A stretch of DNA of 64,000 nt, from NCBI RefSeq assembly GCF_900115975.1, contig NZ_FOYM01000009.1:1-64000 (forward strand), written 5' to 3'. This DNA comes from Desulfoscipio geothermicus DSM 3669 (GTDB taxonomy: Bacteria > Bacillota > Desulfotomaculia > Desulfotomaculales > Desulfallaceae). This document shows, piece after piece, positions 37,979-48,102 of this stretch. The translations under genes were made by a program, and so were the position numbers. Below the pieces are notes generated by a model, which was given only the letters and a program-made list of their open reading frames with translations, ran no database searches and was not told the DNA's origin. The stretch's first letter is position 1, and the number at the start of each line of letters is the position of its first letter.

Positions 37979-38035
37979 CTTTCTTTGCCAGCCAGCCGCG
38001 GCCCCGGGTACCCTCAACAATACCCGGTACCCCCG

Positions 38036-39883
38036 TCACTCCCGGAAAAAATCATACACCGCCCGGGCCGCCCGGCGATTCATACCCGGCACCGCCGCCA
38101 GTTCTTCCAGTTCGGCCTCCCTGATTTTCTCCACCGATCCGAACACCCGCAGCAGCTCCTTGCGCCGCTTGGCCCCGACCCCTTCAATTTCCTCCAGCAT
38201 GGATTTCAAGTTGCGCTTGCCCCGCAGCCGGCGGTGATAGGTCACGGCAAAGCGGTGCGCCTCGTCCCGCAGGCGCTGCAGCATTTTCAAAGCCGGCGAG
38301 CTTTCGGGCAAGCGCACGGGCTCGGGCCGACCCGGCAGGAATATCAATTCTTCCTCCTTGGCCAGCCCGCAGATGGGAATATGCCCGAAGCCCTGCCCCT
38401 CCAGGGCCGCCAGCGCGGAGGAAAGCTGACCCTTGCCGCCGTCCACCACCACCAAATCGGGCAGCCGGTGAAATTTGGCCTGCTTGGTGGACATTTGCCC
38501 GGTATTAACCAAATCCCTTTCCTCCCGGCCCCGGGCAAAGCGCCGGCCCAGCGCCTCCCGCATGGAAGCGAAGTCGTCCGGGCCGGCCACGGTTTTTATC
38601 TTAAACCGCCGGTACTGCTGCGGCACAGGCTTGCCTTCCTCAAACACCACCATGGAAGCCACCGGCTCCGCCCCCTGGGTGTTGGATATATCGTAGCACT
38701 CCAGTCGCCGGGGCGGCGCCTTCAGGTCCAGCACACCCGCCAATTCCTCCAGCGCTTTGCGCAAATCTTCCTTCCGGGCCGCCCGGCCGGCCTCCACCTC
38801 TTGCAGCACCAGCAGGGCGTTGCGGCCCACCAGGTCCACCAGCTGTTTCTTTTCGCCCCGCTGCGGCCTGGCCAGGTAAACCCGCCCGCCTCGTTTTTCC
38901 GTCAGCCAGCGTTCCAGTACCTCAATTTCCCCGGGGACCACGTCCTCCACCAGCACTTCCCGGGGGATGAACTCAGCCTGCAGGTAATACTGTTTGATAA
39001 AGGCGGTAATCACCTCATCCCGCCCCATCTCCCCGGTGCCGTCCAGGATAAAGTGCTCCCGGCCGATCAGCTTGCCGCCCCGTATAAAAAACACCATCAC
39101 GCAGGCTTCGTCCCGACCGCGGGCCATGGCCATCACATCGCGGTCATTATGGTCCGCCATTACAACCTTTTGTTTTTCCACAACCTTCTCCACCGCCTGC
39201 AGCTGATCCCGCAGCTCCGCAGCCCGCTCGAACTCCAGGTTCTCCGCCGCCTGCTCCATGCGCGCCCGGAGGTCTTTCACCAGTTCATCCTGCTTACCTT
39301 CCAAAAACAGCAGCACCCCGTCCACCACCCGGCGGTATTCCTCCCGGGTGGCCAGCCCGCAGCAGGGGCCCAAACAGCGCTTGATATGCTGGTTCAAACA
39401 GGGCCTGCTCCGCGGCGCCGGCTCCTTTTGTTTGCAGGTGCGCAGCGGGAAAATACGCTTGAGCAGCCGCAGCGTCTCGTTCACCGCCCCCACCTGTGTG
39501 TAAGGACCGAAGTACCGGGCCCCGTCCTTGACCACCCGGCGGGTGATAAACACCCGGGGATATTCCTCGTTCAGGGTCACCTTCAAATAAGGATAACTCT
39601 TGTCATCCTTGAGAAAAACATTGTAACGGGGGCGGTGCTCCTTGATCAGGTTGGACTCCAGGATCAGCGCCTCAACCTCCGAGTCCGTGGTTATATACTC
39701 CAGGTCCCGGGCCCGTTCCATCATGGCCCGCACCTTTGGGTTCTTGGCCGCCGCAGCCCCGAAATAAGACCGCACCCGGTTTTTCAAAGACACCGCCTTG
39801 CCCACGTAAATAATTTTCCCGTCGCCGTCCCGGTACAAATACACCCCCGGGCAGTCCGGCAACTTCCCCAGCTTCTCCCGCAC
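38036..39883 (-). CDS. uvrC: Excinuclease ABC subunit C
   Basis: A 615-residue UvrC that makes both incisions in nucleotide excision repair. The N-terminal GIY-YIG nuclease is visible in CPGVYLYRDGDGKIIYVGKAV. A Cys-rich patch and the UVR helix (RMEQAAENLEFERAAELRDQL) near 210 follow, then the RNase-H-like nuclease (VVVDGGKGQLSSA), and C-terminal helix-hairpin-helix motifs (IEGVGAKRRKELLRVF, LAAVPGMNRRAARAVY). The start is GTG at 39883, 5 bases after GGGGGG. A REP2 inverted pair lies 20 bases upstream, in its leader. Confidence 0.97.
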   Translation of the reverse strand: MREKLGKLPDCPGVYLYRDGDGKIIYVGKAVSLKNRVRSYFGAAAAKNPKVRAMMERARDLEYITTDSEVEALILESNLIKEHRPRYNVFLKDDKSYPYLKVTLNEEYPRVFITRRVVKDGARYFGPYTQVGAVNETLRLLKRIFPLRTCKQKEPAPRSRPCLNQHIKRCLGPCCGLATREEYRRVVDGVLLFLEGKQDELVKDLRARMEQAAENLEFERAAELRDQLQAVEKVVEKQKVVMADHNDRDVMAMARGRDEACVMVFFIRGGKLIGREHFILDGTGEMGRDEVITAFIKQYYLQAEFIPREVLVEDVVPGEIEVLERWLTEKRGGRVYLARPQRGEKKQLVDLVGRNALLVLQEVEAGRAARKEDLRKALEELAGVLDLKAPPRRLECYDISNTQGAEPVASMVVFEEGKPVPQQYRRFKIKTVAGPDDFASMREALGRRFARGREERDLVNTGQMSTKQAKFHRLPDLVVVDGGKGQLSSALAALEGQGFGHIPICGLAKEEELIFLPGRPEPVRLPESSPALKMLQRLRDEAHRFAVTYHRRLRGKRNLKSMLEEIEGVGAKRRKELLRVFGSVEKIREAELEELAAVPGMNRRAARAVYDFFRE

Positions 39884-39902
39884 ACCAACCCCCCTTTTTT
39901 TC

Positions 39903-39992
39903 GGGGGTCAGACTTTAACTTGTTTAAACTAACCTAATTATTAATATATATCATTTTTATAGTTAGTTTAAACAAGTTTAAGTTTGACCCTC
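39903..39992. repeat. Inverted pair of REP2 copies
   Basis: GGGGTCAGACTTTAAC and its partner TTTAAGTTTGACCC, each with the TTAGTTTAAACAAG core, face each other around a 25-base AT-rich centre. The right copy encodes the last residues and the stop of the RAYT. Confidence 0.8.
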
Positions 39993-40855
39993 TCTATGTC
40001 TTTTGTGATATGGCTTCCTGCATCGGATGCCATAGTTTCCTCCACCCATCTGAGGGATTTGGAAACACTAACTACGCTGCAGCTTAAATAATCAGCCACA
40101 TCCTTTAATGGATAACCGGCCATACGGCAGGCCAGGTAAGCAAACAAACGCCGGGCAAGCACCGCCTGCTGGGTGCGCCCCGAACTCAAAACCACTCCCG
40201 GTTCGATATTAGTCACCATACACAGTTCATTCAATATTTCGGGTAAACCGGGAGGTGAAAAAAACAGCTGCCGGCAAGAAACTGTAGCGGAATCATCCGG
40301 TGCGCCTGCCGGTCGGGGAAGCGACTCGGGCACCAGCCGGTAATCGTCAATCACCGTGCCGCCATATTCCGCCAGCAGATTTTTGATATAGGATGTCTTA
40401 ACAAAAGTCGGTTTATTTAAAAAATAACTGCGGTGACTGGACCACCGGTACTTGGTAGGTTCCTCCACCAGGCCGTCCTTAACGGGATTTATATGGATGT
40501 AGCGTATCAATTCAAGCAAGTATTCATCATGATCGACATACAGGCTTTTGTAGCGCCCCTGGAAAACATGCCCCACCGTAAAGTGGGCCTTGTTGAAATA
40601 CTGCGTATAAGACTGCTGTAATCCCTGCATAAACTTGGCAATCGGCACAGCACCCATTCTTAGCAGCATATGTACATGGTTGGGCATCAAAGCATAACCA
40701 TGCACTTCCACATTGTATCGCTGGCTGTATTTACGCATCAGTCGCAGGTAAACCTCATAGTCTTTATCACCGTAAAAAATCTGCTGCTTGCGGTTCCCCC
40801 GGGCCATTACATGATAAAACGCTCCTGCAATGTGCAATCTTGGCCGGCGCGGCAT
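39968..40855 (-). CDS. REP-associated tyrosine transposase (RAYT, Y1 HUH type)
   Basis: A 295-residue transposase-like protein. It starts PRRPRLHIAGAFYHVMARGN, a RAYT hallmark. The HUH motif is in YALMPNHVHMLL, and the catalytic Tyr is in GLQQSYTQYFNK. IHINPVKDGLVEEPTKYRWSSH follows. A C-terminal DnaA-like helix-turn-helix (VADYLSCSVVSVSKSLRWVE) is added. Such proteins are single-copy and bind REP hairpins (family knowledge). Here REP2 repeats flank the gene on both sides, and its last codons (VKLKLV) and stop are REP2 sequence. The start is ATG 40855 behind GGGGGTG. Confidence 0.93.
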   Translation of the reverse strand: MPRRPRLHIAGAFYHVMARGNRKQQIFYGDKDYEVYLRLMRKYSQRYNVEVHGYALMPNHVHMLLRMGAVPIAKFMQGLQQSYTQYFNKAHFTVGHVFQGRYKSLYVDHDEYLLELIRYIHINPVKDGLVEEPTKYRWSSHRSYFLNKPTFVKTSYIKNLLAEYGGTVIDDYRLVPESLPRPAGAPDDSATVSCRQLFFSPPGLPEILNELCMVTNIEPGVVLSSGRTQQAVLARRLFAYLACRMAGYPLKDVADYLSCSVVSVSKSLRWVEETMASDAGSHITKDIERVKLKLV

Positions 40856-40944
40856 GCACACACCCCCGCAAAGTAATTTTCTCTATATTATAGTACATAT
40901 GTTCCTAATAAAAAAGGGTGCATGCATGTATATTTATCAAAATA

Positions 40945-40979
40945 TGCAAGTTAGTTTAATTAAGTTTAAGTCTGACCCC
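40945..40979 (+). repeat. REP2 copy upstream of the RAYT
   Basis: AGTTAGTTTAATTAAG with TTTAAGTCTGACCCC. It overlaps the 3' end of uvrA and supplies its stop codon. Confidence 0.8.
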
Positions 40980-43782
40980 GGAGGGCGCGGAGGAAGCGGG
41001 CGGTGTGGGAAACGGGGGATTGGGCGACTTGTTCCGGGGTGCCGGTGGCCAGAACTTCGCCGCCGCGGTCGCCGCCCTCGGGTCCGAGGTCGATGATGTA
41101 ATCTGCGGTTTTAATGACATCCAGGTTGTGCTCGATCACCAGCACGGTATCCCCCGCGTCCACCAACCGGTGCAGCACGTTGAGCAGGCGGTGGATGTCC
41201 GCGATGTGCAGCCCGGTGGTGGGCTCGTCCAGAATGTACAGCGTTTTGCCGTTGGACCGCCGGGACAGCTCGGTGGCCAGCTTCACCCGCTGCGCCTCGC
41301 CCCCGGAGAGTTCGGGCGCGGGCTGGCCCAGGCGAATATAGCCCAGCCCCACATCGTACAGGGTCTGCAGTTTGCGCTGAATTTTGGGCAGGTGCTTGAA
41401 AAACTCCAGGGCCTGCTCCACCGTCATGTTCAGCACATCGGAGATGCTTTTCCCCTTGTACTTTATCTCCAGCGTCTCCCGGTTGTACCGCTGCCCTTTG
41501 CACACCTCGCAAGGCACGTAAACGTCGGGAAGAAAGTGCATTTCTATTTTAATGATACCGTCGCCCCGGCAGGCCTCGCAGCGCCCGCCCTTGACATTGA
41601 AGCTGAACCGGCCCGGCCGGTAGCCCCGCGCCCGGGCCTCCGGGGTCTGGGCAAACAGGTCCCGAATATCGGTAAACACCCCGGTATAAGTGGCGGGGTT
41701 GGAGCGGGGCGTGCGCCCGATGGGCGACTGGTCCACCTCGATGACCTTGTCCAGGTGTTCCAGACCCTTGATTTCCCGGCAGGCCCCGGGTTTGACCTTG
41801 GCCCGGTGCAACTCCTGGGCCAGTTTTTTATACAGGACCTCATTCACCAGGGTGCTCTTGCCCGAACCCGACACCCCGGTGACACAAATGAACAGTCCCA
41901 GGGGGATTTCCACTTCGATATTTTTCAAGTTGTGTTCGGTGGCCCCCAGCACCGCCAGCGATTTGCCGTTGGGCTGTCGCCGGGCCACGGGCACGGGGAT
42001 GCTTTTTTTCCCGCTGAGGTACTGGCCGGTGATGGATTCGGGCACCGCCATGATGTCCTCCACCGTGCCGCTGGCCACCACCCGACCGCCGTGTTCCCCG
42101 GCACCGGGGCCGATGTCGATAATGTGGTCGGCGGTATAAATGGTTTCCTCATCGTGCTCCACCACAATCAAGGTATTGCCCAGGTCCCGCATCCGCTCCA
42201 ACGTTTCCAACAGGCGGCGGTTATCCCGCTGGTGCAGGCCGATACTGGGCTCGTCCAGAATGTACAGAACGCCCATGAGCCCGCTGCCGATCTGGGTGGC
42301 CAAGCGAATGCGCTGGGCCTCGCCGCCGGACAGGGTGCCCGCGGCCCGGTCCAGGGTCAGGTAATCAAGGCCCACGTTGATCAAAAAACCGAGCCGGGCG
42401 TCGATTTCCTTCAACACCTGCCGGGCGATCAACCGCTCCCGCTCGGAAAGTTCCAGTTCCTGCAGGAAACGGTGCGCCTCCAGCACCGGCATGGCGGTCA
42501 ATTCGTTAATGGCCAGGCCGCCTATCTTCACCGCCAGCGCCTCGGGCTTGAGGCGGGCCCCGTTACAGGCCGGACAGGCCCGGGTGCTCATATACTGCTC
42601 TATTTCCTCGCGCATGTAGTCGGAATTTGTTTCCCGGTAGCGCCGGCTCAGGTTGTTGATGACCCCCTCGAAGGGCACCCGGTAGGTATGTTTGTTGCCG
42701 AATGAATCAGTCAGATTAATTTTGATAATTTCCCGGCCCGTGCCGTACAAGAGTTTGTCCAGGTGGGCGGGTTTCATCTCCCGCACGGGGGTGTCCAGGT
42801 CGAAGCCGTAATGATCCGCCACGGCCTCCAGGTAACGCATGCCGTTGAGGCTCTTGAGCCACGGTTCGATGGCCCCCTGGCGCACCGACAGGTTTTTATC
42901 GGGAATGACCAGGTCGGGGTCCAGTTCCATCTTAAACCCCAGGCCGGTGCAATCCGGGCAGGCTCCGAAGGGGCTGTTAAACGAAAAAAGACGCGGGGCA
43001 ATTTCCGGAATGCTTATACCGCAGTCGACACAGGCGAAATTTTCACTGTACACAATTTCCTCGCCGTCCACCACAGCGGCCACCGCCACGCCGCCCCCGT
43101 GTTTGAGGGCGGTTTCCAGGGAATCGGCCAGCCGCTTGGCGGAACCGGGACGGATAATCACCCGGTCCACCACGATTTCAATGGTATGCTTTTTATTCTT
43201 ATTCAGCTTGATGTCCTCATTGACGTCGAGCACCTCGCCGTCCACCCGCACCCGGACGAAACCCTCCCGGCGTATTTCCTCCAGCAGCTTGACGTGCTCG
43301 CCCTTTTTGCCCCGCACCACCGGGGCCAGCAGTTGCAAACGGGTGCCTTCGGGCATTTCCAGCAACTGGTCCACTATTTGTTGCACCGTCTGGCGAGCAA
43401 TGGGCTTGCCGCACTGCGGGCAATGGGGGCGTCCCGCCCGGGCGTACAGCAGGCGCAGGTAGTCGTAAATTTCGGTGACAGTGCCCACGGTGGAACGGGG
43501 GTTGTGGCTGGTGGTTTTCTGGTCAATGGAAATGGCCGGAGACAGTCCCTCAATGTAATCCACGTCGGGCTTGTTCATCTGCCCCAGAAATTGCCTGGCG
43601 TAAGCCGACAGGGATTCTACATAGCGACGCTGCCCCTCTGCATAAATAGTATCAAAGGCCAGGGAAGATTTGCCCGACCCGGACAGGCCGGTGATTACCA
43701 CCAGCTTGTCCCGGGGGATTTCCACGTTAATGTTTTTTAAATTATGAGCGCGGGCGCCCCGGACCACTATTTTGTCCTGCAT
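40966..43782 (-). CDS. uvrA: Excinuclease ABC subunit A
   Basis: A 938-residue UvrA, the damage-sensing ATPase of nucleotide excision repair. Two ABC modules carry Walker A in [13 protein letters not shown] and [13 protein letters not shown], and ABC signatures [13 protein letters not shown] and [13 protein letters not shown]. Zinc modules are in CPQCGKP, CVDC...CPDC and CEACRGDG...CEVC. The start is ATG at 43782 behind GGAGG. The last residues (LRGQT) and the TAA are read from the REP2 copy, suggesting the repeat inserted at the gene's end without harming it. Confidence 0.97.
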   Translation of the reverse strand: MQDKIVVRGARAHNLKNINVEIPRDKLVVITGLSGSGKSSLAFDTIYAEGQRRYVESLSAYARQFLGQMNKPDVDYIEGLSPAISIDQKTTSHNPRSTVGTVTEIYDYLRLLYARAGRPHCPQCGKPIARQTVQQIVDQLLEMPEGTRLQLLAPVVRGKKGEHVKLLEEIRREGFVRVRVDGEVLDVNEDIKLNKNKKHTIEIVVDRVIIRPGSAKRLADSLETALKHGGGVAVAAVVDGEEIVYSENFACVDCGISIPEIAPRLFSFNSPFGACPDCTGLGFKMELDPDLVIPDKNLSVRQGAIEPWLKSLNGMRYLEAVADHYGFDLDTPVREMKPAHLDKLLYGTGREIIKINLTDSFGNKHTYRVPFEGVINNLSRRYRETNSDYMREEIEQYMSTRACPACNGARLKPEALAVKIGGLAINELTAMPVLEAHRFLQELELSERERLIARQVLKEIDARLGFLINVGLDYLTLDRAAGTLSGGEAQRIRLATQIGSGLMGVLYILDEPSIGLHQRDNRRLLETLERMRDLGNTLIVVEHDEETIYTADHIIDIGPGAGEHGGRVVASGTVEDIMAVPESITGQYLSGKKSIPVPVARRQPNGKSLAVLGATEHNLKNIEVEIPLGLFICVTGVSGSGKSTLVNEVLYKKLAQELHRAKVKPGACREIKGLEHLDKVIEVDQSPIGRTPRSNPATYTGVFTDIRDLFAQTPEARARGYRPGRFSFNVKGGRCEACRGDGIIKIEMHFLPDVYVPCEVCKGQRYNRETLEIKYKGKSISDVLNMTVEQALEFFKHLPKIQRKLQTLYDVGLGYIRLGQPAPELSGGEAQRVKLATELSRRSNGKTLYILDEPTTGLHIADIHRLLNVLHRLVDAGDTVLVIEHNLDVIKTADYIIDLGPEGGDRGGEVLATGTPEQVAQSPVSHTARFLRALRGQT

Positions 43783-43887
43783 GATTTGCCTCCGTTGCAA
43801 AATTTAACGTAAACATTTAAACACATTTTTGTGTGCATTGTGGTAAAATTAAAAAACATATATTTTAACAGGGGGACCTATAATATA

Positions 43888-44514
43888 ATGATTGCCAAGG
43901 AAAGTATTCCCTATGTCTTAATATTTTCAGCACTCATCCTTGTTTTTTATGTCCTTTGGCCGGTTCTGACCGTTTTACCGGCCATTCTTCTGGTGTTCAT
44001 ATTATTTTTTTTCCGCAATCCTCCGCGACAAGTCACCCCCGATGATACCCATATTTTATCCCCGGCCGACGGTACGGTCCAGTACATCGAGGAAATCGAC
44101 GAGCCCGGCTTCATAAAGGGCAGGGCCATAAAAATAAGCATCTTCCTGTCCATTTTCAACGTACACTTCAACCGGAGCCCGGTGAGCGGGGAAATCACCT
44201 ACACCGAATACAGGCCCGGCAAGTACCTGCCGGCTTTTAAAAGCCACGCTTCCGAACTGAATGAAAGAAACACCCTGGGCATAGAAAACAGCCGTCTAAA
44301 GGTGCTGGTACACCAGATTACCGGTTTTGTGGCCAGGCGGATCGTTTTCTACAACCGAAAGGGCGATTTTTTGCACCAGGGCCAAATTTTCGGCCTGATT
44401 AAGTTCGGCTCGTGCACGGAAATAATTGTTCCCGCCGGCGTCGAGCTCCGGGTGCAAACCGGGCAAAAAGTGCAAGCGGGAATAACCGTCATAGGAGTGT
44501 TGAATAATGATTAA
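43888..44514 (+). CDS. psd: Phosphatidylserine decarboxylase proenzyme
   Basis: A 208-residue short-type phosphatidylserine decarboxylase. One or two N-terminal membrane helices (YVLIFSALILVFYVLWPVLT) precede the catalytic region: SPADGTVQYIEE, FLSIFNVHFNRSPVSG with the conserved His, and GLIKFGSCTEIIVP, where self-cleavage before Ser would create the pyruvoyl group. It makes phosphatidylethanolamine from phosphatidylserine. The start is ATG 43888. The pssA gene overlaps its end by 8 bases, so enzyme pairs for PE synthesis are cotranscribed. Confidence 0.93.
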   Translation: MIAKESIPYVLIFSALILVFYVLWPVLTVLPAILLVFILFFFRNPPRQVTPDDTHILSPADGTVQYIEEIDEPGFIKGRAIKISIFLSIFNVHFNRSPVSGEITYTEYRPGKYLPAFKSHASELNERNTLGIENSRLKVLVHQITGFVARRIVFYNRKGDFLHQGQIFGLIKFGSCTEIIVPAGVELRVQTGQKVQAGITVIGVLNND

Positions 44515-45013
44515 CTCGCTGCCCAATATATTGACTTTATGCAATATAAACCTGGGAATAGGTGCCATAATATCCGCTTACTACGGGTATTTCAGCCTGG
44601 CCGGGTTGTTCATCATTATCGGGGCTGTATTCGACCGCCTGGACGGCCAGGTGGCCCGTAAATACCAGTTAACCAGTGAAATGGGTAAACAACTGGATTC
44701 ACTGGCTGACGCAATCACCTTTGGTATTGCTCCGGCCATCACCATATTCATGGTCAGTTTCACCGAAACAGCCGTGCTGGGCTTTATTGCGACCATCATC
44801 TTTGTTACCTGCGGGGTTTACCGGCTGGCCCGGTTCAACATTCTCAATTATACCGACATTTTTGTCGGCCTGCCGATAACCGTGGCCGGTTTTTTGATGG
44901 CCCTGTTGACGCTGTGGCAAACCAGGATGGGCATTCATCCTTACCTGGTGGCCCTGGGCATGATGCTGCTCAGTTATTTGATGGTCTGTAAGTACGAGAT
45001 TAAGAAAGTTTAA
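44507..45013 (+). CDS. pssA: CDP-diacylglycerol-serine O-phosphatidyltransferase
   Basis: A 168-residue CDP-alcohol phosphatidyltransferase with about five membrane helices. The family motif DG-x2-AR-x8-G-x3-D-x3-D is seen as LDGQVARKYQLTSEMGKQLDSLAD. It condenses CDP-diacylglycerol and serine into phosphatidylserine, the substrate of the psd product. It overlaps psd and is convergent with the toxin-antitoxin pair. Confidence 0.95.
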   Translation: MINSLPNILTLCNINLGIGAIISAYYGYFSLAGLFIIIGAVFDRLDGQVARKYQLTSEMGKQLDSLADAITFGIAPAITIFMVSFTETAVLGFIATIIFVTCGVYRLARFNILNYTDIFVGLPITVAGFLMALLTLWQTRMGIHPYLVALGMMLLSYLMVCKYEIKKV

Positions 45014-45411
45014 ACCGTTTCCGCCGTGTTAAAGCCGTAGCGGGCGAAGTTTTCGTCAAAGGTGAAAGCGGTGTCTACACCCAGCCGCTCCATTACTGCG
45101 AAGCTGACCGCGTCGGTGAAAGTGCAGTCCCCGCCCCGGCCGCTAAGCAGTATCTCCCGGGCCCGTTTTTCGTCCTCTTCGGTGGCCCGCTCCACCGGCC
45201 AAATGTTGTGCCGCACCCACATCCGGGCCGCGTCCGGCCCCAGGCGGGCGGACAGCAAGGCGTGGGTTTCCGCCAGCAAATAATTGGTAAGGACGGGCAG
45301 CGCCCGCTGTTTCTGCAATTTACGCAGGCCGGCCAGGGCGGGTGCATGGTTTTTGTCACTGCGGCAGAGCAGGGCAAACACCGCCCCCGAGTCCATCAGT
45401 ATTTTTTCCAT
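45010..45411 (-). CDS. PIN-domain toxin (VapC-like)
   Basis: A 133-residue PIN nuclease. The first acidic residue is in ILMDSGAVFALL; a Glu in LLAETHALL and acidic residues in TFTDAVSFAVMERLGVDTAFTFDENFARYGF complete the active-site set. VapC-type proteins cut RNA, often tRNA or rRNA. The start is ATG at 45411, overlapping the antitoxin end by 16 bases, the usual coupled arrangement. It ends 3 bases inside the convergent pssA end. Confidence 0.85.
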   Translation of the reverse strand: MEKILMDSGAVFALLCRSDKNHAPALAGLRKLQKQRALPVLTNYLLAETHALLSARLGPDAARMWVRHNIWPVERATEEDEKRAREILLSGRGGDCTFTDAVSFAVMERLGVDTAFTFDENFARYGFNTAETV

Positions 45412-45677
45412 CCGGCCGTCACCCCTTCCACGGCACAGGCGTCGTGATCCGCCGCAACCCCGGCGGCGCCGCTGCAATCCTCAAACATCCCTACCATGTC
45501 CCAAATAGGGTCACTGTCACTTAAAGGCTTTACAGTATAAACTTTTTTCAGCATCAGCGTATCGCCCTTCATGGCCACGGCCAGGTGGGAGCCTTTTTCC
45601 AGGCACAGCTTGTCGCGATATTCCTTGGGCAGGGTGAGTTGCCCCTTGCTGGTGAGCTTAACCAGTTCATATTGCAA
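45396..45677 (-). CDS. AbrB/MazE-type antitoxin (VapB-like)
   Basis: A 93-residue protein with an N-terminal swapped-hairpin DNA-binding domain (ELVKLTSKGQLTLPKEYRDKL, then GSHLAVAMKGDTLMLKKV). The acidic C-terminal part (DSDPIWDMVGMFED) would neutralise the PIN toxin. The start is TTG at 45677, 8 bases after GGAG; an upstream ATG at 45695 contains that site. It likely represses its own promoter. Confidence 0.85.
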   Translation of the reverse strand: MQYELVKLTSKGQLTLPKEYRDKLCLEKGSHLAVAMKGDTLMLKKVYTVKPLSDSDPIWDMVGMFEDCSGAAGVAADHDACAVEGVTAGWKKY

Positions 45678-45751
45678 GGCGGATTCTCCTTTCATAACAG
45701 GGTCAGGCTTAATTATGACGAAATAATCTATTTATCAAAATATATTGTTTT

Positions 45752-45785
45752 TGTAGTTAGTTTAATTAAGTTTAAGTCCGACCCC
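45752..45785 (+). repeat. REP2 copy
   Basis: GTAGTTAGTTTAATTAAG with TTTAAGTCCGACCCC. The preceding TATTTATCAAAATAT is also found before the copy at 40945. Confidence 0.75.
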
Positions 45786-45861
45786 GTAGTTCTTACTCTT
45801 TTCCTTACTATACCAAAGGAAATTTATGGAATCAACCTTGCTCCGGTTTTTATCAGAGAAT

Positions 45862-45886
45862 CACAACATTTCAACACCCGGCACCA
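45862..45886. repeat. GGTGCCGGGTGTTGAAA repeat copy (inverted)
   Basis: Reverse complement of the copy at 52110-52137 with one mismatch. It lies just downstream of uvrB. Confidence 0.6.
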
Positions 45887-45889
45887 GGG

Positions 45890-47905
45890 TTAATTGTCGC
45901 CCACCGCCGGGGTTATGCGTTTATCACGGCCGCGCAGTTCGAGGCGCAGCTCGATGATGGCGTCCCGCAATTGGGCGGCCTGCTCGAATTCCAGCCGCCG
46001 GGCGGCCTCGCGCATTTCCTTCTCCAGCCGGGCCAGCACCTGTTTGATTTCCTTTTTGGTAAGTTTGCCCTTTTTCTTGCCGGTGTCGTAAACCGCCGGC
46101 GCTTCGGCCACCCTGGTGGCCTCGATAACCTCATGCACGTTTTTGTGTACGGTTTGCGGCGTGATGCCGTGCTTCATGTTAAACTCCTGCTGCAGCTTGC
46201 GGCGGCGCTCGGTTTCATCAATGGCCCGGCGCATGGAATCGGTAATCCGGTCGGCGTAGAGTATCACCCGCCCGTTCACGTTGCGGGCCGCCCGGCCGAT
46301 GGTCTGGATCAGCGAGCGCTCGGAACGCAGGTAACCCTCCTTGTCGGCGTCCAGTATGGCCACCAGGCTGACCTCGGGCAAGTCCAGGCCCTCCCGCAAC
46401 AGGTTGATGCCCACCAGCACGTCGAAGGCGCCCAGCCGCAGGTCCCGGATAATCTCCATCCTTTCGATGGTGTTGATTTCCGAGTGCATGTAGCGCACCC
46501 GAATGCCCGTTTCCCGCAGGTAGTCGGTGAGGTCCTCGGCCATCTTTTTCGTCAGGGTGGTCACCAGCACCCGCTCGTTGGCGGTTACCCGGCGGTTAAT
46601 CTCGCCGATCAGGTTGTCAATCTGCCCCCGGGTGGGCCGCACAAACAGCTCCGGGTCCACCAGCCCGGTGGGCCGGATGATCTGCTCCACCACCTGGTCG
46701 CTGTGTTCCAGTTCGTAAGGGCCGGGGGTGGCGGACACGTAGATGACCTGCCCCAACCGCCGCTCGAATTCTTCGAAAGTCAGCGGGCGGTTATCGAAGG
46801 CCGATGGCAGGCGGAAGCCGTGCTCCACCAGCGAATCCTTGCGGGAGCGGTCCCCGGCGTACATGGCCCGTACCTGGGGAATGCTTACATGGGATTCGTC
46901 GATCATCATTAAAAAATCATCGGGGAAATAATCCAGCAACGTGTAGGGCGGTTCGCCGGGCCGGCGCCCGGTGAGGTGCCGGGAATAGTTTTCGATGCCG
47001 CTGCAAAAGCCCATTTCCCGCATCATCTCGATATCATACCGGGTGCGCTGTTCCAACCGCTGGGCTTCCAGCAGCTTGTCCTTTTGGCGTAATTCAACCA
47101 GCCGCTGCTCCAGTTCCTCCTCGATCCGGGCAATGGCACTCTCCATCCGCTCCCGGGAGATAGCGTAGTGGCTGGCGGGGAAAACCGAAACATGGTGCCG
47201 CTCCCCGGTGATCTCGCCGGTGAGCACATCGAACTCCAGCAAGCGCTCAATTTCGTCCCCGAAGAAGTCCACCCGGATGGCCCGCTCGGAATTGCCCGCC
47301 GGGAATATTTCCAACACATCGCCCCGCACCCGGAAGGTGCCCCGGGTAAAGTTAACGTCGTTGCGTTCGTACTGGATGTCCACCAACCGGCGCAGCACAG
47401 AATCACGGTCGTATTCGCCGCCTTTGCGCAGGGAAAGCACCAGGGTGCTGTACTGCTCCGGGTCGCCCAGGCCGTAAATACAGGATACGCTGGCCACGAT
47501 GATCACGTCCCGGCGCTCGAACAGAGCGCAGGTGGCCGAGTGGCGCAGCTTGTCAATCTCGTCGTTGACGGAGGAGTCCTTTTCGATATAGGTATCGGTC
47601 TGGGGAATATACGCCTCTGGCTGGTAATAGTCGTAATAGCTGACGAAATATTCCACCGCGTTATCGGGGAAAAACTCCTTGAACTCGCTGCACAGCTGGG
47701 CCGCCAGGGTCTTATTGTGGGCCAGCACCAGGGTGGGGCGCTGCACCCGCTGGATCACCTGGGCCATGGTGTATGTTTTGCCGCTGCCGGTCACCCCCAG
47801 CAGGGTCTGGTGTTTCAGTCCGTCATTGAGCCCCTCCGCCAGCCGGTCGATGGCCTTTGGCTGGTCGCCCCGGGGCTCGTAGGAGGATTTCAATTGAAAT
47901 TGCAT
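45890..47905 (-). CDS. uvrB: Excinuclease ABC subunit B
   Basis: A 671-residue UvrB. Walker A is [14 protein letters not shown], the beta-hairpin region is [23 protein letters not shown], and DEAD-like MIDESHVS. Helicase motifs V/VI are [26 protein letters not shown] and QTIGRAARN. The C-terminal UVR domain ([24 protein letters not shown]) contacts UvrC. In this genome it is separated from uvrA by psd-pssA, the toxin-antitoxin pair and repeats. The start is ATG at 47905. Confidence 0.97.
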   Translation of the reverse strand: MQFQLKSSYEPRGDQPKAIDRLAEGLNDGLKHQTLLGVTGSGKTYTMAQVIQRVQRPTLVLAHNKTLAAQLCSEFKEFFPDNAVEYFVSYYDYYQPEAYIPQTDTYIEKDSSVNDEIDKLRHSATCALFERRDVIIVASVSCIYGLGDPEQYSTLVLSLRKGGEYDRDSVLRRLVDIQYERNDVNFTRGTFRVRGDVLEIFPAGNSERAIRVDFFGDEIERLLEFDVLTGEITGERHHVSVFPASHYAISRERMESAIARIEEELEQRLVELRQKDKLLEAQRLEQRTRYDIEMMREMGFCSGIENYSRHLTGRRPGEPPYTLLDYFPDDFLMMIDESHVSIPQVRAMYAGDRSRKDSLVEHGFRLPSAFDNRPLTFEEFERRLGQVIYVSATPGPYELEHSDQVVEQIIRPTGLVDPELFVRPTRGQIDNLIGEINRRVTANERVLVTTLTKKMAEDLTDYLRETGIRVRYMHSEINTIERMEIIRDLRLGAFDVLVGINLLREGLDLPEVSLVAILDADKEGYLRSERSLIQTIGRAARNVNGRVILYADRITDSMRRAIDETERRRKLQQEFNMKHGITPQTVHKNVHEVIEATRVAEAPAVYDTGKKKGKLTKKEIKQVLARLEKEMREAARRLEFEQAAQLRDAIIELRLELRGRDKRITPAVGDN

Positions 47906-47954
47906 TTATCATTCACCCCGGCTAAATTATATCACAACGGGCAATGGCAAAAAA

Positions 47955-48102
47955 TGCATAAAGGGGACAGGCTGTTTTTCCAGGATAATTTTACCAGCAA
48001 AAGGGGACAGGCTACTTTTCATGGTAATATTTACCGCAAAAAGTAGCCTGTCCCCTTTTGCTGGGTAAATTTGCCACAAAAAGTAGCCTGTCCCCTTTTA
48101 CT
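47955..48102. repeat. REP1 variant cluster (GGGGACAGGCTACTTTT)
   Basis: Four arms of the type GGGGACAGGCTACTTTTC and AAAAAGTAGCCTGTCCCC in both directions, separated by CAGCAAA/TTTGCTG spacers. This sub-variant also occurs at 13646-13670. Confidence 0.75.

Noticed and set aside
37581-38237. 218-codon plus-strand frame over LIR-A2
   Set aside because: Begins inside REP1 repeats, crosses LIR-A2 and runs antisense into uvrC; no start site. Counted as non-coding, though the LIR-A part is noted as a low-interest finding.
37985-39937. 650-codon plus-strand frame
   Set aside because: It is antisense to uvrC and has Gln/His/Pro/Leu-rich composition typical of a GC-rich shadow frame; no ribosome site.
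41005-42705. 566-codon plus-strand frame
   Set aside because: Antisense to uvrA, low-complexity composition, no start signal.
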